A DNA stretch of 64,000 nt from Paractinoplanes brasiliensis (GCF_004362215.1 NZ_SNWR01000001.1:2041001-2105000); one strand, 5' to 3'. Counted from the first letter of the stretch, positions 1-8,023 are shown. The notes: generated by a model not told the origin, from the letters alone. Numbers and translations: made by a program.

Positions 1-1
1 C

Positions 2-469
2 GTGCTGGCCGGGTTCACGCCGCCCGAGCAGTGGACCGCCGAGCAGCGCGCCGCTCGTGAACTGGCCACCCGGCTGGCCTCCGAGCTGCGCGACGCCGAG
101 GCCGCGATCCTGGCCCTCCCGCTCTACAACTGGGGCGTCTCGCAGCACGTCAAGACGTGGATGGACCTGGCCATGGCGGGTGGCGAGCAGGGCGAGAAGC
201 TGCTCGAGGGCAAGCCCACGATCGTGCTGACCACGCGCGGTGGCGGCTACGGCCCGGGCACCCCGCGCGAGGGCTGGGACCACAACACCGCGTTCCTGCG
301 CCGCATCATCGAAGACGTGTGGGGCGCCGAGCTCGTCCTGATCGAGCGCGAGCTGACCCTGGCCGCGGTCACCCCGGCGATGGCGCCGTTCATGGAGGCC
401 GCCGATCTGATGAAGAAGGCCGCGCACGAGGCCGCTACGCACGCGGGTCGTAAGCTCGCGTCGCGCTGA
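2..469 (+). CDS. NAD(P)H-dependent flavin oxidoreductase, 5'-truncated by the window edge
   Basis: This is the C-terminal part of a flavodoxin-fold oxidoreductase (flavodoxin_2/AzoR-like), which would reduce quinones or azo compounds with NAD(P)H through bound FMN. The LPLYNWGVSQHVKTWMDL stretch (about residues 39-56 of the visible part) is the family's FMN-binding loop, where the chain contacts flavin phosphate before a helix. The later GGGYGPGTPREGWD segment matches the loop over the isoalloxazine ring. Family members are about 200-210 residues and only 155 are visible, so the N-terminal beta strand and first FMN loop lie before the window. The GTG at position 2 is therefore probably internal. 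The fold call is fairly safe; the substrate is unknown. Confidence 0.75.
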   Translation: MLAGFTPPEQWTAEQRAARELATRLASELRDAEAAILALPLYNWGVSQHVKTWMDLAMAGGEQGEKLLEGKPTIVLTTRGGGYGPGTPREGWDHNTAFLRRIIEDVWGAELVLIERELTLAAVTPAMAPFMEAADLMKKAAHEAATHAGRKLASR

Positions 470-527
470 CACACCGTCGCCCAATTTTCGCGCGCTTGCG
501 GGGCGGCGAAACCCCGCCGTCGATGCC

Positions 528-533
528 TAAGAT
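528..533 (+). promoter_or_regulatory. candidate -10 box (TAAGAT) for the DUF4241 gene
   Basis: TAAGAT lies 8 bases before the ATG at 542, and no Shine-Dalgarno sequence is present in that gap. The transcript would start at or next to the start codon. No clear -35 box is seen. A GC-rich inverted repeat just upstream (around 497-517) may end transcription of the preceding reductase gene. Confidence 0.35.
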
Positions 534-541
534 CGCCCGTC

Positions 542-1795
542 ATGGAGACGACGTTGGCGGCGGCGTACTGCGAGGGCTGGGACAACGGGTTGGTCAACCC
601 GCTGACCCAGGACGCGGCCGAGGCCCGCGACTCCGCCGGCGAGCCGTACACCGTTGTTCTGCTCGCCGGTGGGCGCTTACACACCGTGCTCAACATCTCG
701 TGGACAGAGGGTTACTGCGCGGTACTCAGGCACAACACGGCGGGCCACCGGATCGCCTCCCACGAACTCCGCCGCGCCCCCGAGGGCGACCTGTTCCTGC
801 GGGAGTCGACGACGTGGGCGAGCCCCGCAGACGACGCCTCGGCCCGCCACCGCACGATGTGGCAGCTCGGCGGCCGCCGCCGCGACGAGATCGAACCCGA
901 GGGCAGCCGGGGCCGGCCCCGCACGTTCGCCAACGACGGCCACACCCCGCCCCGGCTGCCGCTGCCCGCCTTCGGCCGCTGGCACGCCCTGCTCGACCGG
1001 GCGTCACGGGTGCACACCGAAGCCTGCGTCGCGCCGTACGCCGACGGGTGCGCCCTGCCGCACGAGCCCGGCGACCGGCACCGCATCACCGAGGCCGTCC
1101 CGCCGGACCTGCCCTCGCGGACCTCCGCCGAACGCCCCTGGTTCCCGCCCCGCCCCTTGCGGCCGCGCTCCTTGCCCACCCTGTTCCGCGACGGCGCCGA
1201 ACGTACGGCCGGCGACCGCCGCATGCGCATCTCCACCCACCCGGCCGGCAAACTCAACCTGCCCTCGGGCCGCCTCGTCGCCGCCGACCCGTCCGCCCTC
1301 GAATTCGACGAGGAACCGTTCCTGATGACGGTCTCGCCCGGGACCTACCCGGTCACGATCAGCCTGGCCACCTTCACCGACGACCCCGGTCACAGCCGGG
1401 TCGCCGCCGCCCGCCTCGACGTCAGCGACCGCCACCCGGTGCGCTGGGAACTGGCCCTGCGCGACGGCCAGGACCCGCTCGACCTCGGATACGGCGAGTT
1501 CTTCGGCTTCGGCGTGGACGCCGGCATCGCCTGCTTCGTCGACGAGACCAACAGCGCCCGCCTGAGCACCGAATGGGAATCGCTGCACCTGCAGGACCCC
1601 CGTTTCGCGTCGGTGGCCGCCGGCGACATGATCGCCTGGTCCAGCGGCTGGGGCGACGGCGCCTACCCGACATGGATCGGCCGCGACCACGAGAACCGCA
1701 TAACCTCGTTCATCGCCGACATGCTGCTCTTCCCCGGCGACGATCAAGCCCGATGCCGTGGCGGAACGGCGGGTCAGGACCGATGTCGTAGCTGA
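542..1795 (+). CDS. DUF4241 domain-containing protein
   Basis: A 417-residue cytosolic protein of unknown function. The C-terminal half (about residues 225-400) carries the DUF4241 signature: a PSGRLVAADP opening, a PGTYPVTIS strand, RVAAARL, then GEFFGFGVDAG-ACFVD and a closing GDGAYPTWIGRD ... FIADMLLF. The N-terminal half, about 200 residues, has no motif I recognise. The ATG at 542 is chosen because a TAAGAT box sits 8 bases upstream. The conserved domain appears to end at FIADMLLF, and the last roughly 15 codons are written in a tandem repeat that continues into intergenic DNA, so the tail may be non-native. The gene converges on dnaJ. Confidence 0.75.
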   Translation: METTLAAAYCEGWDNGLVNPLTQDAAEARDSAGEPYTVVLLAGGRLHTVLNISWTEGYCAVLRHNTAGHRIASHELRRAPEGDLFLRESTTWASPADDASARHRTMWQLGGRRRDEIEPEGSRGRPRTFANDGHTPPRLPLPAFGRWHALLDRASRVHTEACVAPYADGCALPHEPGDRHRITEAVPPDLPSRTSAERPWFPPRPLRPRSLPTLFRDGAERTAGDRRMRISTHPAGKLNLPSGRLVAADPSALEFDEEPFLMTVSPGTYPVTISLATFTDDPGHSRVAAARLDVSDRHPVRWELALRDGQDPLDLGYGEFFGFGVDAGIACFVDETNSARLSTEWESLHLQDPRFASVAAGDMIAWSSGWGDGAYPTWIGRDHENRITSFIADMLLFPGDDQARCRGGTAGQDRCRS

Positions 1796-1840
1796 GGCGT
1801 GGGTCAAAGGCCGATGTCGTGGCTCAGTGGTGGGTGCAGA
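1750..1840 (+). repeat. three imperfect tandem repeats of about 30 bp
   Basis: Units run 1750-1779, 1780-1810 and 1811-1840. Each begins CCGATGYCGTRGC and ends near a GGGTCA or TGGGTG motif. The first unit and half of the second code for the tail of the DUF4241 protein; the rest is intergenic. A related single copy lies at 10192-10233 on the other strand. Direct comparison of the sequence shows the repeats; their function is unknown. Confidence 0.75.
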
Positions 1841-1870
1841 CCGTTGCTCCCGGCACCCCGCTACGACATC
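1813..1870. terminator. 11-bp stem-loop between convergent DUF4241 and dnaJ genes
   Basis: GATGTCGTGGC (1813-1823) pairs with GCTACGACATC (1860-1870), with one G-U wobble and a 36-base loop. It lies between convergent stops and could act as a terminator for either strand, but it has no T-run. It reuses the repeat unit, so a role as a protein-binding or mobile repeat is equally possible. Confidence 0.4.
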
Positions 1871-1899
1871 AAGCCCTTGGTCTTGACCTTGAAAGCCGC

Positions 1900-3039
1900 C
1901 TAATGGCCGTTGAAGGCGTCTCGCATCCGGCTGAAGAAGCCGCCCTGTTTGCTCAGCTCGGCCACGTCCTCGCCGCGGGTCTTGGCGAAGTCGCGCAGCA
2001 TGCGTTCCTGGTCGGCGGTGAGCTTGGTCGGCGTCTTGACGTCGAGGTGCACGAACAGGTCACCGCGACCCTGACCGCGCAGGTGGGGCACGCCCTTGCC
2101 GCGGATGCGCAGCGTCGACGCGGGTTGGGTGCCGGCCTTGACCTCGATGCCCTCCTCGCTGTCGAGCGTCTTGATCGTCAGGCGGGTGCCGAGCGCGGCC
2201 GCGGTCATCGGCAGGGTGACGCGGCAGTGCAGGTCGTCGCCCTTGCGCGAGTAGACGTCGTGCGGGCGTTCGTGGATCTCGACGTAGAGGTCGCCGGGGG
2301 TGCCGCCGCCGGGACCGACCTCGCCCTGCTGGGCCAGGCGGATGCGCATGCCGTCCTCGACCCCGGCCGGGATCTTGACGGTGAGCGAGCGCCGGGTGCG
2401 GACGCGGCCGTCGCCGGCGCAGGTCGGGCAGGGGTGCGGGATGACCGTGCCGTGACCCTGGCAGGTGGCGCAGGGGCGCGACGACACGACCTGACCCAGG
2501 AACGTGCGCTGCACGCTCTGCACCTCGCCGCGGCCGCCGCACGTGTCGCAGGTGGCCAGGTGGGTGCCGGGGGCCGTGCCGGCGCCGGAACACTGGGTGC
2601 ACAGCACCGCGGTGTCGACGGTGATCGGGGCCTCGACCCCGAACGCCGTCTCGACCAGGTCGAGCTCGAGCCGCAGGATCGCGTCGGCGCCGGGACGGGT
2701 GCGCGGGCGCGGGCCGCGGGCGTTGCCGCCGGCCGCCGTGCCGAAGAACGCGTCCATGATGTCCTGGAAGCCGACGAACGGGCCGCCCGCGCCGCCGGGA
2801 CCGCCGCCCGCGCCGCCACCGGGGGCGAGCGGGTCGCCGCCGAGGTCGACGATCTGGCGCTTCTGATCGTCGGAGAGGACCTCGTAGGCCGCGTTGATGT
2901 CCTTGAACTTCTCGTGCGCTTCCGGATCGGGGTTGACGTCCGGGTGGTACTGCCGGGCCAGTTTGCGGTAGGCGCGCTTGATCTCGTCGTCGGTGGCTTC
3001 CCGGCTCACGCCGAGAATGCCGTAGTAGTCCTTGGCCAC
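1900..3039 (-). CDS. dnaJ: chaperone protein DnaJ (DnaJ2 type)
   Basis: A 379-residue type I Hsp40 co-chaperone that stimulates DnaK ATPase and delivers unfolded clients. The J domain (1-70) has the catalytic H32-P33-D34 tripeptide. A Gly-rich linker (about 70-90) follows. The zinc-binding region carries four CxxC pairs at C147/C150, C164/C167, C190/C193 and C204/C207, each in a CxxCxGxG repeat. The C-terminal substrate-binding beta domains run to the end. It lies 17 bases after hrcA and is almost certainly cotranscribed, as in other actinobacteria, where this DnaJ copy is separate from the dnaK-grpE-dnaJ1 operon. Control is therefore expected through the CIRCE site upstream of hrcA. Confidence 0.97.
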   Translation of the reverse strand: MAKDYYGILGVSREATDDEIKRAYRKLARQYHPDVNPDPEAHEKFKDINAAYEVLSDDQKRQIVDLGGDPLAPGGGAGGGPGGAGGPFVGFQDIMDAFFGTAAGGNARGPRPRTRPGADAILRLELDLVETAFGVEAPITVDTAVLCTQCSGAGTAPGTHLATCDTCGGRGEVQSVQRTFLGQVVSSRPCATCQGHGTVIPHPCPTCAGDGRVRTRRSLTVKIPAGVEDGMRIRLAQQGEVGPGGGTPGDLYVEIHERPHDVYSRKGDDLHCRVTLPMTAAALGTRLTIKTLDSEEGIEVKAGTQPASTLRIRGKGVPHLRGQGRGDLFVHLDVKTPTKLTADQERMLRDFAKTRGEDVAELSKQGGFFSRMRDAFNGH

Positions 3040-3056
3040 GGGCTCCGCAATCCTCG

Positions 3057-4079
3057 TCAGTTCTGTGCCAAAAGGTCGCCCACGTAGCGTGCCACTGCGC
3101 GCACGGTCGCGATGGTGCCGGGGTAATCCATCCGGGTGGGGCCGAGCACACCGAGCCCCCCGACGATCGTCGTCCCGGGGCCGTAACCTGTGCTCACCAC
3201 GGACGCCGACCGCAGGTTGTCGATCTGGTTCTCGTCGCCGATGCGGACCCGGGTCGTGCTCGGTTCCACTTCGCCGATGAGCTTGAGCAGGATGACCTCT
3301 TCCTCGAGGGCCTCGAGGACGGGGCGCAGCGTGCCCTGGAAGTCCAGCACACCCCCACGTGTCAGATTAGCCGTGCCCGCCAAGGCGAGGCGTTCCTCAC
3401 TGCGCTCGACGAGCGTCTCGAGCAGCACGGAGGCCAGACAAGTCATGGTCCCGCGGGTGTCGGGGCCGCACTCGTCGACCAGACCTTGCACGAGCGGCGG
3501 CGTGTCGGCCAGCTTCTGACCTGCCAGTTTCTCGTTCACCCGGCGGCGCAGGTCGGTCACGTCGTCGGCGGGCACCGGGGCGGGCAACTCGACCAGGCGC
3601 TGCTCGACGCGGCCGGTGTCGGTGATCATCACGAGCATGAGCCGCGTGGTCGAGATCGGCACGAGTTCCAGATGGCGCACCGACGAGCGGGCCAGCGACG
3701 GATACTGCACGACGGCGACCTGACGGGTCAGCTGGGCGAGCAGGCGCACCGTGCGGTGCACGACGTCGTCGAGGTCGACCGCGCCGATCAGGAACCGCTC
3801 GATGGCCCGGCGCTCGGCCGGCGTGAGCGGCTTGACCTTGGAGAGCCGGTCGACGAAGAGCCGATAGCCGGCATCGGTGGGCACCCGGCCGGCACTCGTG
3901 TGCGGCTGGCGGATGTAGCCCTCTTCCTCCAGCACCGCCATGTCGTTACGCACGGTCGCCGGGGACACGCCCAGCTGGTGCCGCTCGACGAGCGATTTCG
4001 AGCCGACCGGCTCCTGCGTCTCGACATAGTCCTCGACGATCGCCCGCAACACCTCGAGCTTGCGGTCATCCAGACTCAC
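3057..4079 (-). CDS. hrcA: heat-inducible transcription repressor HrcA
   Basis: A 340-residue repressor of class I heat-shock genes; it binds CIRCE and needs GroEL for activity. The N-terminal winged helix includes SLDDRKLEVLRAIVEDYVET and LGVSPATVRNDMAVLEEEGYI, the recognition helix region. The dimerisation and inserted domains follow, and GGLGVLGPTRMDYPG near the C-terminus is diagnostic. The start is the GTG at 4079: it follows a strong AGGGAGGGG ribosome binding site, and an upstream in-frame start would place the CIRCE operator inside the coding sequence. The gene heads an hrcA-dnaJ operon and is likely autoregulated through CIRCE 16 bases upstream of its start. Confidence 0.96.
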   Translation of the reverse strand: MSLDDRKLEVLRAIVEDYVETQEPVGSKSLVERHQLGVSPATVRNDMAVLEEEGYIRQPHTSAGRVPTDAGYRLFVDRLSKVKPLTPAERRAIERFLIGAVDLDDVVHRTVRLLAQLTRQVAVVQYPSLARSSVRHLELVPISTTRLMLVMITDTGRVEQRLVELPAPVPADDVTDLRRRVNEKLAGQKLADTPPLVQGLVDECGPDTRGTMTCLASVLLETLVERSEERLALAGTANLTRGGVLDFQGTLRPVLEALEEEVILLKLIGEVEPSTTRVRIGDENQIDNLRSASVVSTGYGPGTTIVGGLGVLGPTRMDYPGTIATVRAVARYVGDLLAQN

Positions 4080-4094
4080 AATGACCCCTCCCTC

Positions 4095-4121
4095 TTGGCA
4101 CTCCCGCGGACAGAGTGCCAG
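4095..4121 (-). promoter_or_regulatory. CIRCE operator
   Basis: TTGGCACTC-N9-GAGTGCCAG matches the CIRCE consensus TTAGCACTC-N9-GAGTGCTAA at 15 of 18 arm positions, with the exact 9-base spacer. It lies between the putative -10 box and the hrcA ribosome binding site, where HrcA would block transcription of hrcA-dnaJ. Confidence 0.93.
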
Positions 4122-4125
4122 TCTA
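4120..4125 (-). promoter_or_regulatory. candidate -10 box (TAGACT) of the hrcA-dnaJ operon
   Basis: TAGACT on the minus strand touches the upstream arm of CIRCE, so the operator would occupy the transcription start region. No convincing -35 box is visible. Confidence 0.4.
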
Positions 4126-4217
4126 CGTCGCCGCCGTCGGGAGCGCGATGATCGAATGCGGTGTCTGTTCCCCGACTTGATCAGCGAGTCGCCCTCGACC
4201 GCATTGAACTGCGGCTC

Positions 4218-4223
4218 TACGGT
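4218..4223 (+). promoter_or_regulatory. candidate -10 box (TACGGT), leaderless start at 4231
   Basis: TACGGT is followed by exactly 7 bases and then the ATG at 4231, with no Shine-Dalgarno sequence in between. This is the geometry of a leaderless actinobacterial mRNA. Confidence 0.45.
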
Positions 4224-4230
4224 GTCAGCC

Positions 4231-4869
4231 ATGACTGAACCACCTCGCCCGCCCGGTGAAGGTAATCCGTACGATCCGACCACGCCGTTCAACCCTTATG
4301 CGGCTAACGACCCGGTCTCGGGTTCGACACCCCCTCCGCCGCCTCCCTATGGCGCCCCGCCGCCGTCGTCCGGTGGCCCGTCCTACGGTGGCCCGCCGCC
4401 GTCGTCGGGCGGTCCCGGTTACGGTGGCCCGCCGCCGTCGTCCGGTGGCCCCGGCTACGGCGGCCCAGGTTATGGCGGCCCGCCGCCTCCGTACGGCTAC
4501 CAGCAGCCCGGTTACGGCGCCGCGCCCAACCAGGACGACAAGACCTGGATCATGATCGCCCACTTCGGCGGCGCGCTCGGCGCTCTCGTCGGCGGCGGCC
4601 TGTCCGGCTGGATCGTGCCGTTGATCGCCATGCTGGCCAAGGGCAACCAGTCCCCCGCCGTCCGGGCCGAGGCGGTCAAGGCCCTCAACTTCCAGATCGT
4701 GTGGTCGGTCGTCACGCTGATCGGCTGGGTCACCGCCTGCGCCGTCATCGGCTTCGTGATCATCCCGATCGCCGCGCTCATCGCCATCGTGTTCGGCGTC
4801 ATCGCCGGCGTGAAGGCCAGCAACAACGAGCCGTACAACTACCCGCTCTCCATCAACCTGATCAAGTAG
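4231..4869 (+). CDS. DUF4870 domain-containing membrane protein with Gly/Pro/Tyr-rich N-terminus
   Basis: A 212-residue membrane protein of unknown function. Residues 1-100 are low complexity, with repeated YGGPPPSSGGP units and a GYQQPGYG end, like the cytosolic tails of many actinobacterial membrane proteins. Residues about 107-212 form the DUF4870 domain: a DDKTWIMIAHFGG helix, then two or three hydrophobic segments (around ALGALVGGGLSGWIVPLIA and the VVTLIGWVTACAVIGFVIIPIAALIAIVFGVIAGVKA region). The start at ATG 4231 is supported by the preceding -10-like box and the start of the low-complexity tail. It is transcribed divergently from hrcA and convergently with hemW, sharing a stem-loop with the latter. 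Confidence 0.85.
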   Translation: MTEPPRPPGEGNPYDPTTPFNPYAANDPVSGSTPPPPPPYGAPPPSSGGPSYGGPPPSSGGPGYGGPPPSSGGPGYGGPGYGGPPPPYGYQQPGYGAAPNQDDKTWIMIAHFGGALGALVGGGLSGWIVPLIAMLAKGNQSPAVRAEAVKALNFQIVWSVVTLIGWVTACAVIGFVIIPIAALIAIVFGVIAGVKASNNEPYNYPLSINLIK

Positions 4870-4879
4870 CGTGGCCGGC

Positions 4880-4904
4880 CGCGCCGGGTACGGGGCCCGG
4901 CGCG
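4880..4904. terminator. bidirectional stem-loop between the DUF4870 gene and hemW
   Basis: A perfect 9-bp stem, CGCGCCGGG (4880-4888) with CCCGGCGCG (4896-4904), has a 7-base loop and lies between two convergent stop codons. The U-tract is absent, as is common in high-GC actinobacterial terminators. Confidence 0.6.
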
Positions 4905-6149
4905 TCAGACCACGTCCCTGATCACGGCGTCGGCCAGCAGCCGCCCCCGCAGCGTCAGGATCAAAAGCCCTTCCTCGTACGCGTCGGCGTCGATCAGCCC
5001 GTTGGCCAGAGCCTGCTTGGCGCCCACCGGGTCGACCCGATCGAGCCCGATGCCCTCACGCAGCCGCACCCGCAGCATCACGTCCTCGACGTGCCTGTCC
5101 TCGGCGCTGAGCAGCTCGCGCCCCTGCCCCGGCGAGAGACCCCGCAAAAGCCTTCCCGCGTACGCCGCCGGATGCTTGACGTTCCACCAGCGCACCCCGC
5201 CGACGTGGCTGTGCGCCCCCGGCCCGAGACCCCACCAGTCGGCGCCGGTCCAGTAGAGCAGGTTGTGCCGGCAGCGGGCCTCGTCGCCGGTGGCCCAGTT
5301 GGACACCTCGTACCACTGGAAACCGGCCTCACTGAGAGCGGCCTCGGCGGCCAGGTAGCGGTCGGCGGCCACATCGTCCGACGGGTACGGAATCTCGCCA
5401 CGCCGCATCCGGGCCGCCATCCGCGTGCCGTCCTCGACGATCAACGCGTACGCGCTCACATGGTCGACCCCCGAGTCGATCACCGTCTGCAACGACCGCG
5501 CGAAGTCGTCGGCGGTCTCGCCCGGGGTGCCGTAGATCAAATCCAGGTTGACGTGCTCGAACCCGGCCTCGCGAGCCTCCACGGCAGCCTGCGGGGCTCG
5601 CCCCGCCGTGTGCTTGCGATCCAGAATCCGAAGAACGCCCGGCGCAGCCGACTGCATGCCGAGCGAGATCCGGTTGAAGCCGTGCCGCCGCAGCCGCCGC
5701 AGATAGTCCGGGTCGACGGACTCAGGATTGGCCTCAGTAGTGATCTCGGCGTCCGCCGCAAGCCCCCACGCCCGGTCGATGCCCTCAAGAATCCGCCCGA
5801 GATCATCCGCGCTCAGCAGCGTGGGCGTCCCCCCACCGAAGAACACGGTGTCCACAGCCCCACCCGGGCCTGCCGCCTCACCCCGCCATGGGCCCGATTT
5901 TTCGGGATTTATCACGCTGCGGGCGAGCTTCAGCTCCTGGAGGACGGTATCGGCGTACGTCTCCCGGGAGACACCCCCACCCAGCTCGCTCGCCGTATAG
6001 GTGTTGAAGTCGCAGTATCCGCATCGACTGGCGCAGAACGGCACGTGAACGTATACGGCAAATCCGTTTTGTCCGACCCGCGCCGTCGCCTCGTCGGGCA
6101 ATGACCCGTCCGCGGGTACGGGTTCACCATCGGGAAGTGCGCCGGCCAT
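4905..6149 (-). CDS. hemW: radical SAM family heme chaperone HemW
   Basis: A 414-residue HemW (formerly called oxygen-independent coproporphyrinogen oxidase-like), which binds heme and hands it to membrane proteins. The radical SAM [4Fe-4S] motif CxxxCxxC is C39-C43-C46 (CASRCGYC). GGGTPTLL is the SAM-binding glycine motif. RCRHNLLYWTGADWWGLGPGAHS contains the HNxxYW motif that separates HemW from HemN. It belongs to the common actinobacterial hemW-hrcA-dnaJ neighbourhood, here separated from hrcA by one opposite-strand gene. The start is not certain: residues 1-27 are weakly conserved and a later start is possible. Confidence 0.92.
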   Translation of the reverse strand: MAGALPDGEPVPADGSLPDEATARVGQNGFAVYVHVPFCASRCGYCDFNTYTASELGGGVSRETYADTVLQELKLARSVINPEKSGPWRGEAAGPGGAVDTVFFGGGTPTLLSADDLGRILEGIDRAWGLAADAEITTEANPESVDPDYLRRLRRHGFNRISLGMQSAAPGVLRILDRKHTAGRAPQAAVEAREAGFEHVNLDLIYGTPGETADDFARSLQTVIDSGVDHVSAYALIVEDGTRMAARMRRGEIPYPSDDVAADRYLAAEAALSEAGFQWYEVSNWATGDEARCRHNLLYWTGADWWGLGPGAHSHVGGVRWWNVKHPAAYAGRLLRGLSPGQGRELLSAEDRHVEDVMLRVRLREGIGLDRVDPVGAKQALANGLIDADAYEEGLLILTLRGRLLADAVIRDVV

Positions 6150-6173
6150 CCGTCAAGTGTGCACGCCCCCCGT

Positions 6174-6179
6174 TAGGGT
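6174..6179 (+). promoter_or_regulatory. candidate -10 box (TAGGGT), leaderless start at 6186
   Basis: TAGGGT lies 6 bases before the ATG at 6186, and no Shine-Dalgarno sequence fits in between. A GTCAAG element 16 bases upstream of the box could serve as the -35. Confidence 0.45.
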
Positions 6180-6185
6180 TCCGCC

Positions 6186-6962
6186 ATGGCTCTGGTCCGT
6201 ACCGTCACCGACGCCGGGGTGGCCACCCTGACCCTGGACTCCCCGGCGAACCGCAACGCCCTTTCCACTCCCCTGATGCGCGAGCTGCTCGACTCCTTGA
6301 GCGAGGCGCTCACCGACACCTCCGTACGCGTGGTCGTCCTCTCCCACACCGGCAAGGTCTTCTGCTCGGGCGCCGACCTCAAGGAGACCGCCGAGGCCCG
6401 CGCCAACGGTCGTGTCCCGGCCGAGATGATCGCCGACGTGCTCGCCGCGCTCTGGGAGTTTCCCAAGCCGATCGTCGCGCGGATAGCCGGCCCGGCCCGC
6501 GCGGGCGGTCTCGGCCTGATCGCGGCCGCCGACATCGCCGTCTGCGCTCGCGAGGCCACGTTCGCCTTCTCCGAGGTACGCCTGGGCGTGATCCCGGCCG
6601 TGATCAGCGCGACCGTCCTGCCCCGGCTGTCCCCCCGCGCCGCCGCCGAGCTCTACCTCACCGGCGACGTCTTCGACGGTTCCCGCGCGGCCGAGATCGG
6701 GCTGGTCAGCGCGGCCGTGCCGGCGGAAGACCTGGACGACACCGTACGCCGGTACTGCGACAGCCTCGTGCTGGGCGGCCCGCTGGCCCTGGCCGGAACG
6801 AAACAACTTCTTCGCCGTACGCCGATCCGGGGCGAGCTGGCCGAGCTGGCCCGGCGCTCGGCTGGTTACTTCCGTTCCGCCGAGGGCCGCGAGGGCATGA
6901 CGGCGCTGCGCGAGAAGCGGCCCGCGAACTGGGTTCCGGCCGCCCCGGCATCGGACGGGTGA
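6186..6962 (+). CDS. enoyl-CoA hydratase/isomerase (crotonase) family protein
   Basis: A 258-residue crotonase-fold enzyme acting on acyl-CoA thioesters in the cytosol. The first oxyanion-hole segment is FCSGADLKE (about 61-69), and the second is AGPARAGGLGLIAAADIAV (about 101-120). SEVRLGVIPAVIS matches the region carrying the second catalytic glutamate of hydratases, but the first catalytic Glu position is Ala/Arg here, so the exact reaction (hydratase, isomerase or other) cannot be set. It is monocistronic, probably leaderless, divergent from hemW and followed by an unrelated secreted protein. Many actinobacteria have it in this location near the hrcA cluster. Confidence 0.88.
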   Translation: MALVRTVTDAGVATLTLDSPANRNALSTPLMRELLDSLSEALTDTSVRVVVLSHTGKVFCSGADLKETAEARANGRVPAEMIADVLAALWEFPKPIVARIAGPARAGGLGLIAAADIAVCAREATFAFSEVRLGVIPAVISATVLPRLSPRAAAELYLTGDVFDGSRAAEIGLVSAAVPAEDLDDTVRRYCDSLVLGGPLALAGTKQLLRRTPIRGELAELARRSAGYFRSAEGREGMTALREKRPANWVPAAPASDG

Positions 6963-7025
6963 CGCGGATCGGGTGACTTCGTTGACTACTCTTGTCGCCT
7001 GAACGAACAAAGCTTGGGGGTGTGA

Positions 7026-7883
7026 GTGCGCAAGTCACCGGTCGTGGTCCTCGCGATCGTCGCGCTCATCGGTGCGCTCGGCGTCTTCGCCGTCGTCAAC
7101 ACCTTCTCCGACGGCCTCAAACTGCCCAAGATCGGCCCGGAGTGCACGGTGCGTGCCGACGGCGAGGTCACGCTCGACTACGTGCAGATGGCCAACGCCG
7201 CGACGATCACCGCGGTCGGCCTGCGCCGGGGCATGCCCGAGCGGGCCGTCGTGATCGCGCTGGCCACGGCGTTCCAGGAGTCGAAGCTGGAGAACCTCGA
7301 CGACGGCGACCGCGACTCGGTCGGGCTCTTCCAGCAACGCCCCAGCCAGGGCTGGGGCACGATCGAGCAGATCAAGGACCCGCGGTACGCGGCGAACAAG
7401 TTCTACGCGTCGCTCAAGAAGGTCAAGGGTTACGAAAAGATGCGGGTCACCGACGCCGCGCAGAAGGTGCAGCGCTCGGCCTACCCCAACGCGTACGAGA
7501 AATGGGCCGACGAGTCGGCGGTGCTGGCCCGGGCCCTCACCGGCCGCGCGACCGGCGCCGTGGAGTGCAGTGTGAGCGGCGCCCCGGTGCTGCGCGGGGC
7601 CGAGGCGGCGGCCGCGCTCATGGACGGCCTGCGGCTCGACTGGGGCAAGGGCCTGCCCAAGGACGCGACGGCGAAGCAGGACGGCGGCCTCACGGTCAAG
7701 GTGGCCTCGGCGAGCTCGGGCTGGCGCTACGCCCACTGGCTGGTGGCGCACGCCTCGGCCACGGGTCTCGAACGGGTACGTTTCGGCGACCTCGAGTGGC
7801 ACGCCCCGAACGGCAAGTGGCAGGCGGTAACCGCGGAAAGTGCGGCCGGAGCGGGCCGGGTCGTCGCCGAAGTGTTCAACTGA
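7026..7883 (+). CDS. secreted or membrane-anchored protein with lysozyme-like (transglycosylase-type) domain
   Basis: A 285-residue protein with an N-terminal hydrophobic anchor (about residues 5-24, PVVVLAIVALIGALGVFAVV), followed by an extracytoplasmic domain. Residues 50-150 hold a pattern seen in lysozyme-like folds: ALATAFQESKLENL with a candidate catalytic Glu, then GDRDSVGLFQQRPSQGWG and YAANKFY. The start is GTG at 7026 after a GGGGG-rich weak ribosome binding site. Homologues are often labelled 'heavy metal transporter', which nothing in this sequence supports. Only one membrane segment and no metal motif is visible. A role in cell-wall processing is inferred, not shown. Confidence 0.7.
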   Translation: MRKSPVVVLAIVALIGALGVFAVVNTFSDGLKLPKIGPECTVRADGEVTLDYVQMANAATITAVGLRRGMPERAVVIALATAFQESKLENLDDGDRDSVGLFQQRPSQGWGTIEQIKDPRYAANKFYASLKKVKGYEKMRVTDAAQKVQRSAYPNAYEKWADESAVLARALTGRATGAVECSVSGAPVLRGAEAAAALMDGLRLDWGKGLPKDATAKQDGGLTVKVASASSGWRYAHWLVAHASATGLERVRFGDLEWHAPNGKWQAVTAESAAGAGRVVAEVFN

Positions 7884-7987
7884 CGTCCCGTTTCCGGCCC
7901 GCCGCCGAAACTTCCGGACACCCGACCGATCACAGAAAGTCATGACGGACGAATCGGGTACGCAGTTGCGTAGCGTATACATCGACG

Positions 7988-8016
7988 TGGACAGACAGCT
8001 ACCGCCCTGGTACTAA
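7988..8016 (+). promoter_or_regulatory. promoter of the PAS membrane protein gene
   Basis: TGGACA (7988-7993), a 17-base spacer and TACTAA (8011-8016) resemble a housekeeping sigma promoter. The predicted start, 7-8 bases after the -10, is the GTG at 8024 itself, so the mRNA would be leaderless. There is no Shine-Dalgarno sequence. Confidence 0.55.
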
Positions 8017-8023
8017 GTAGGAC

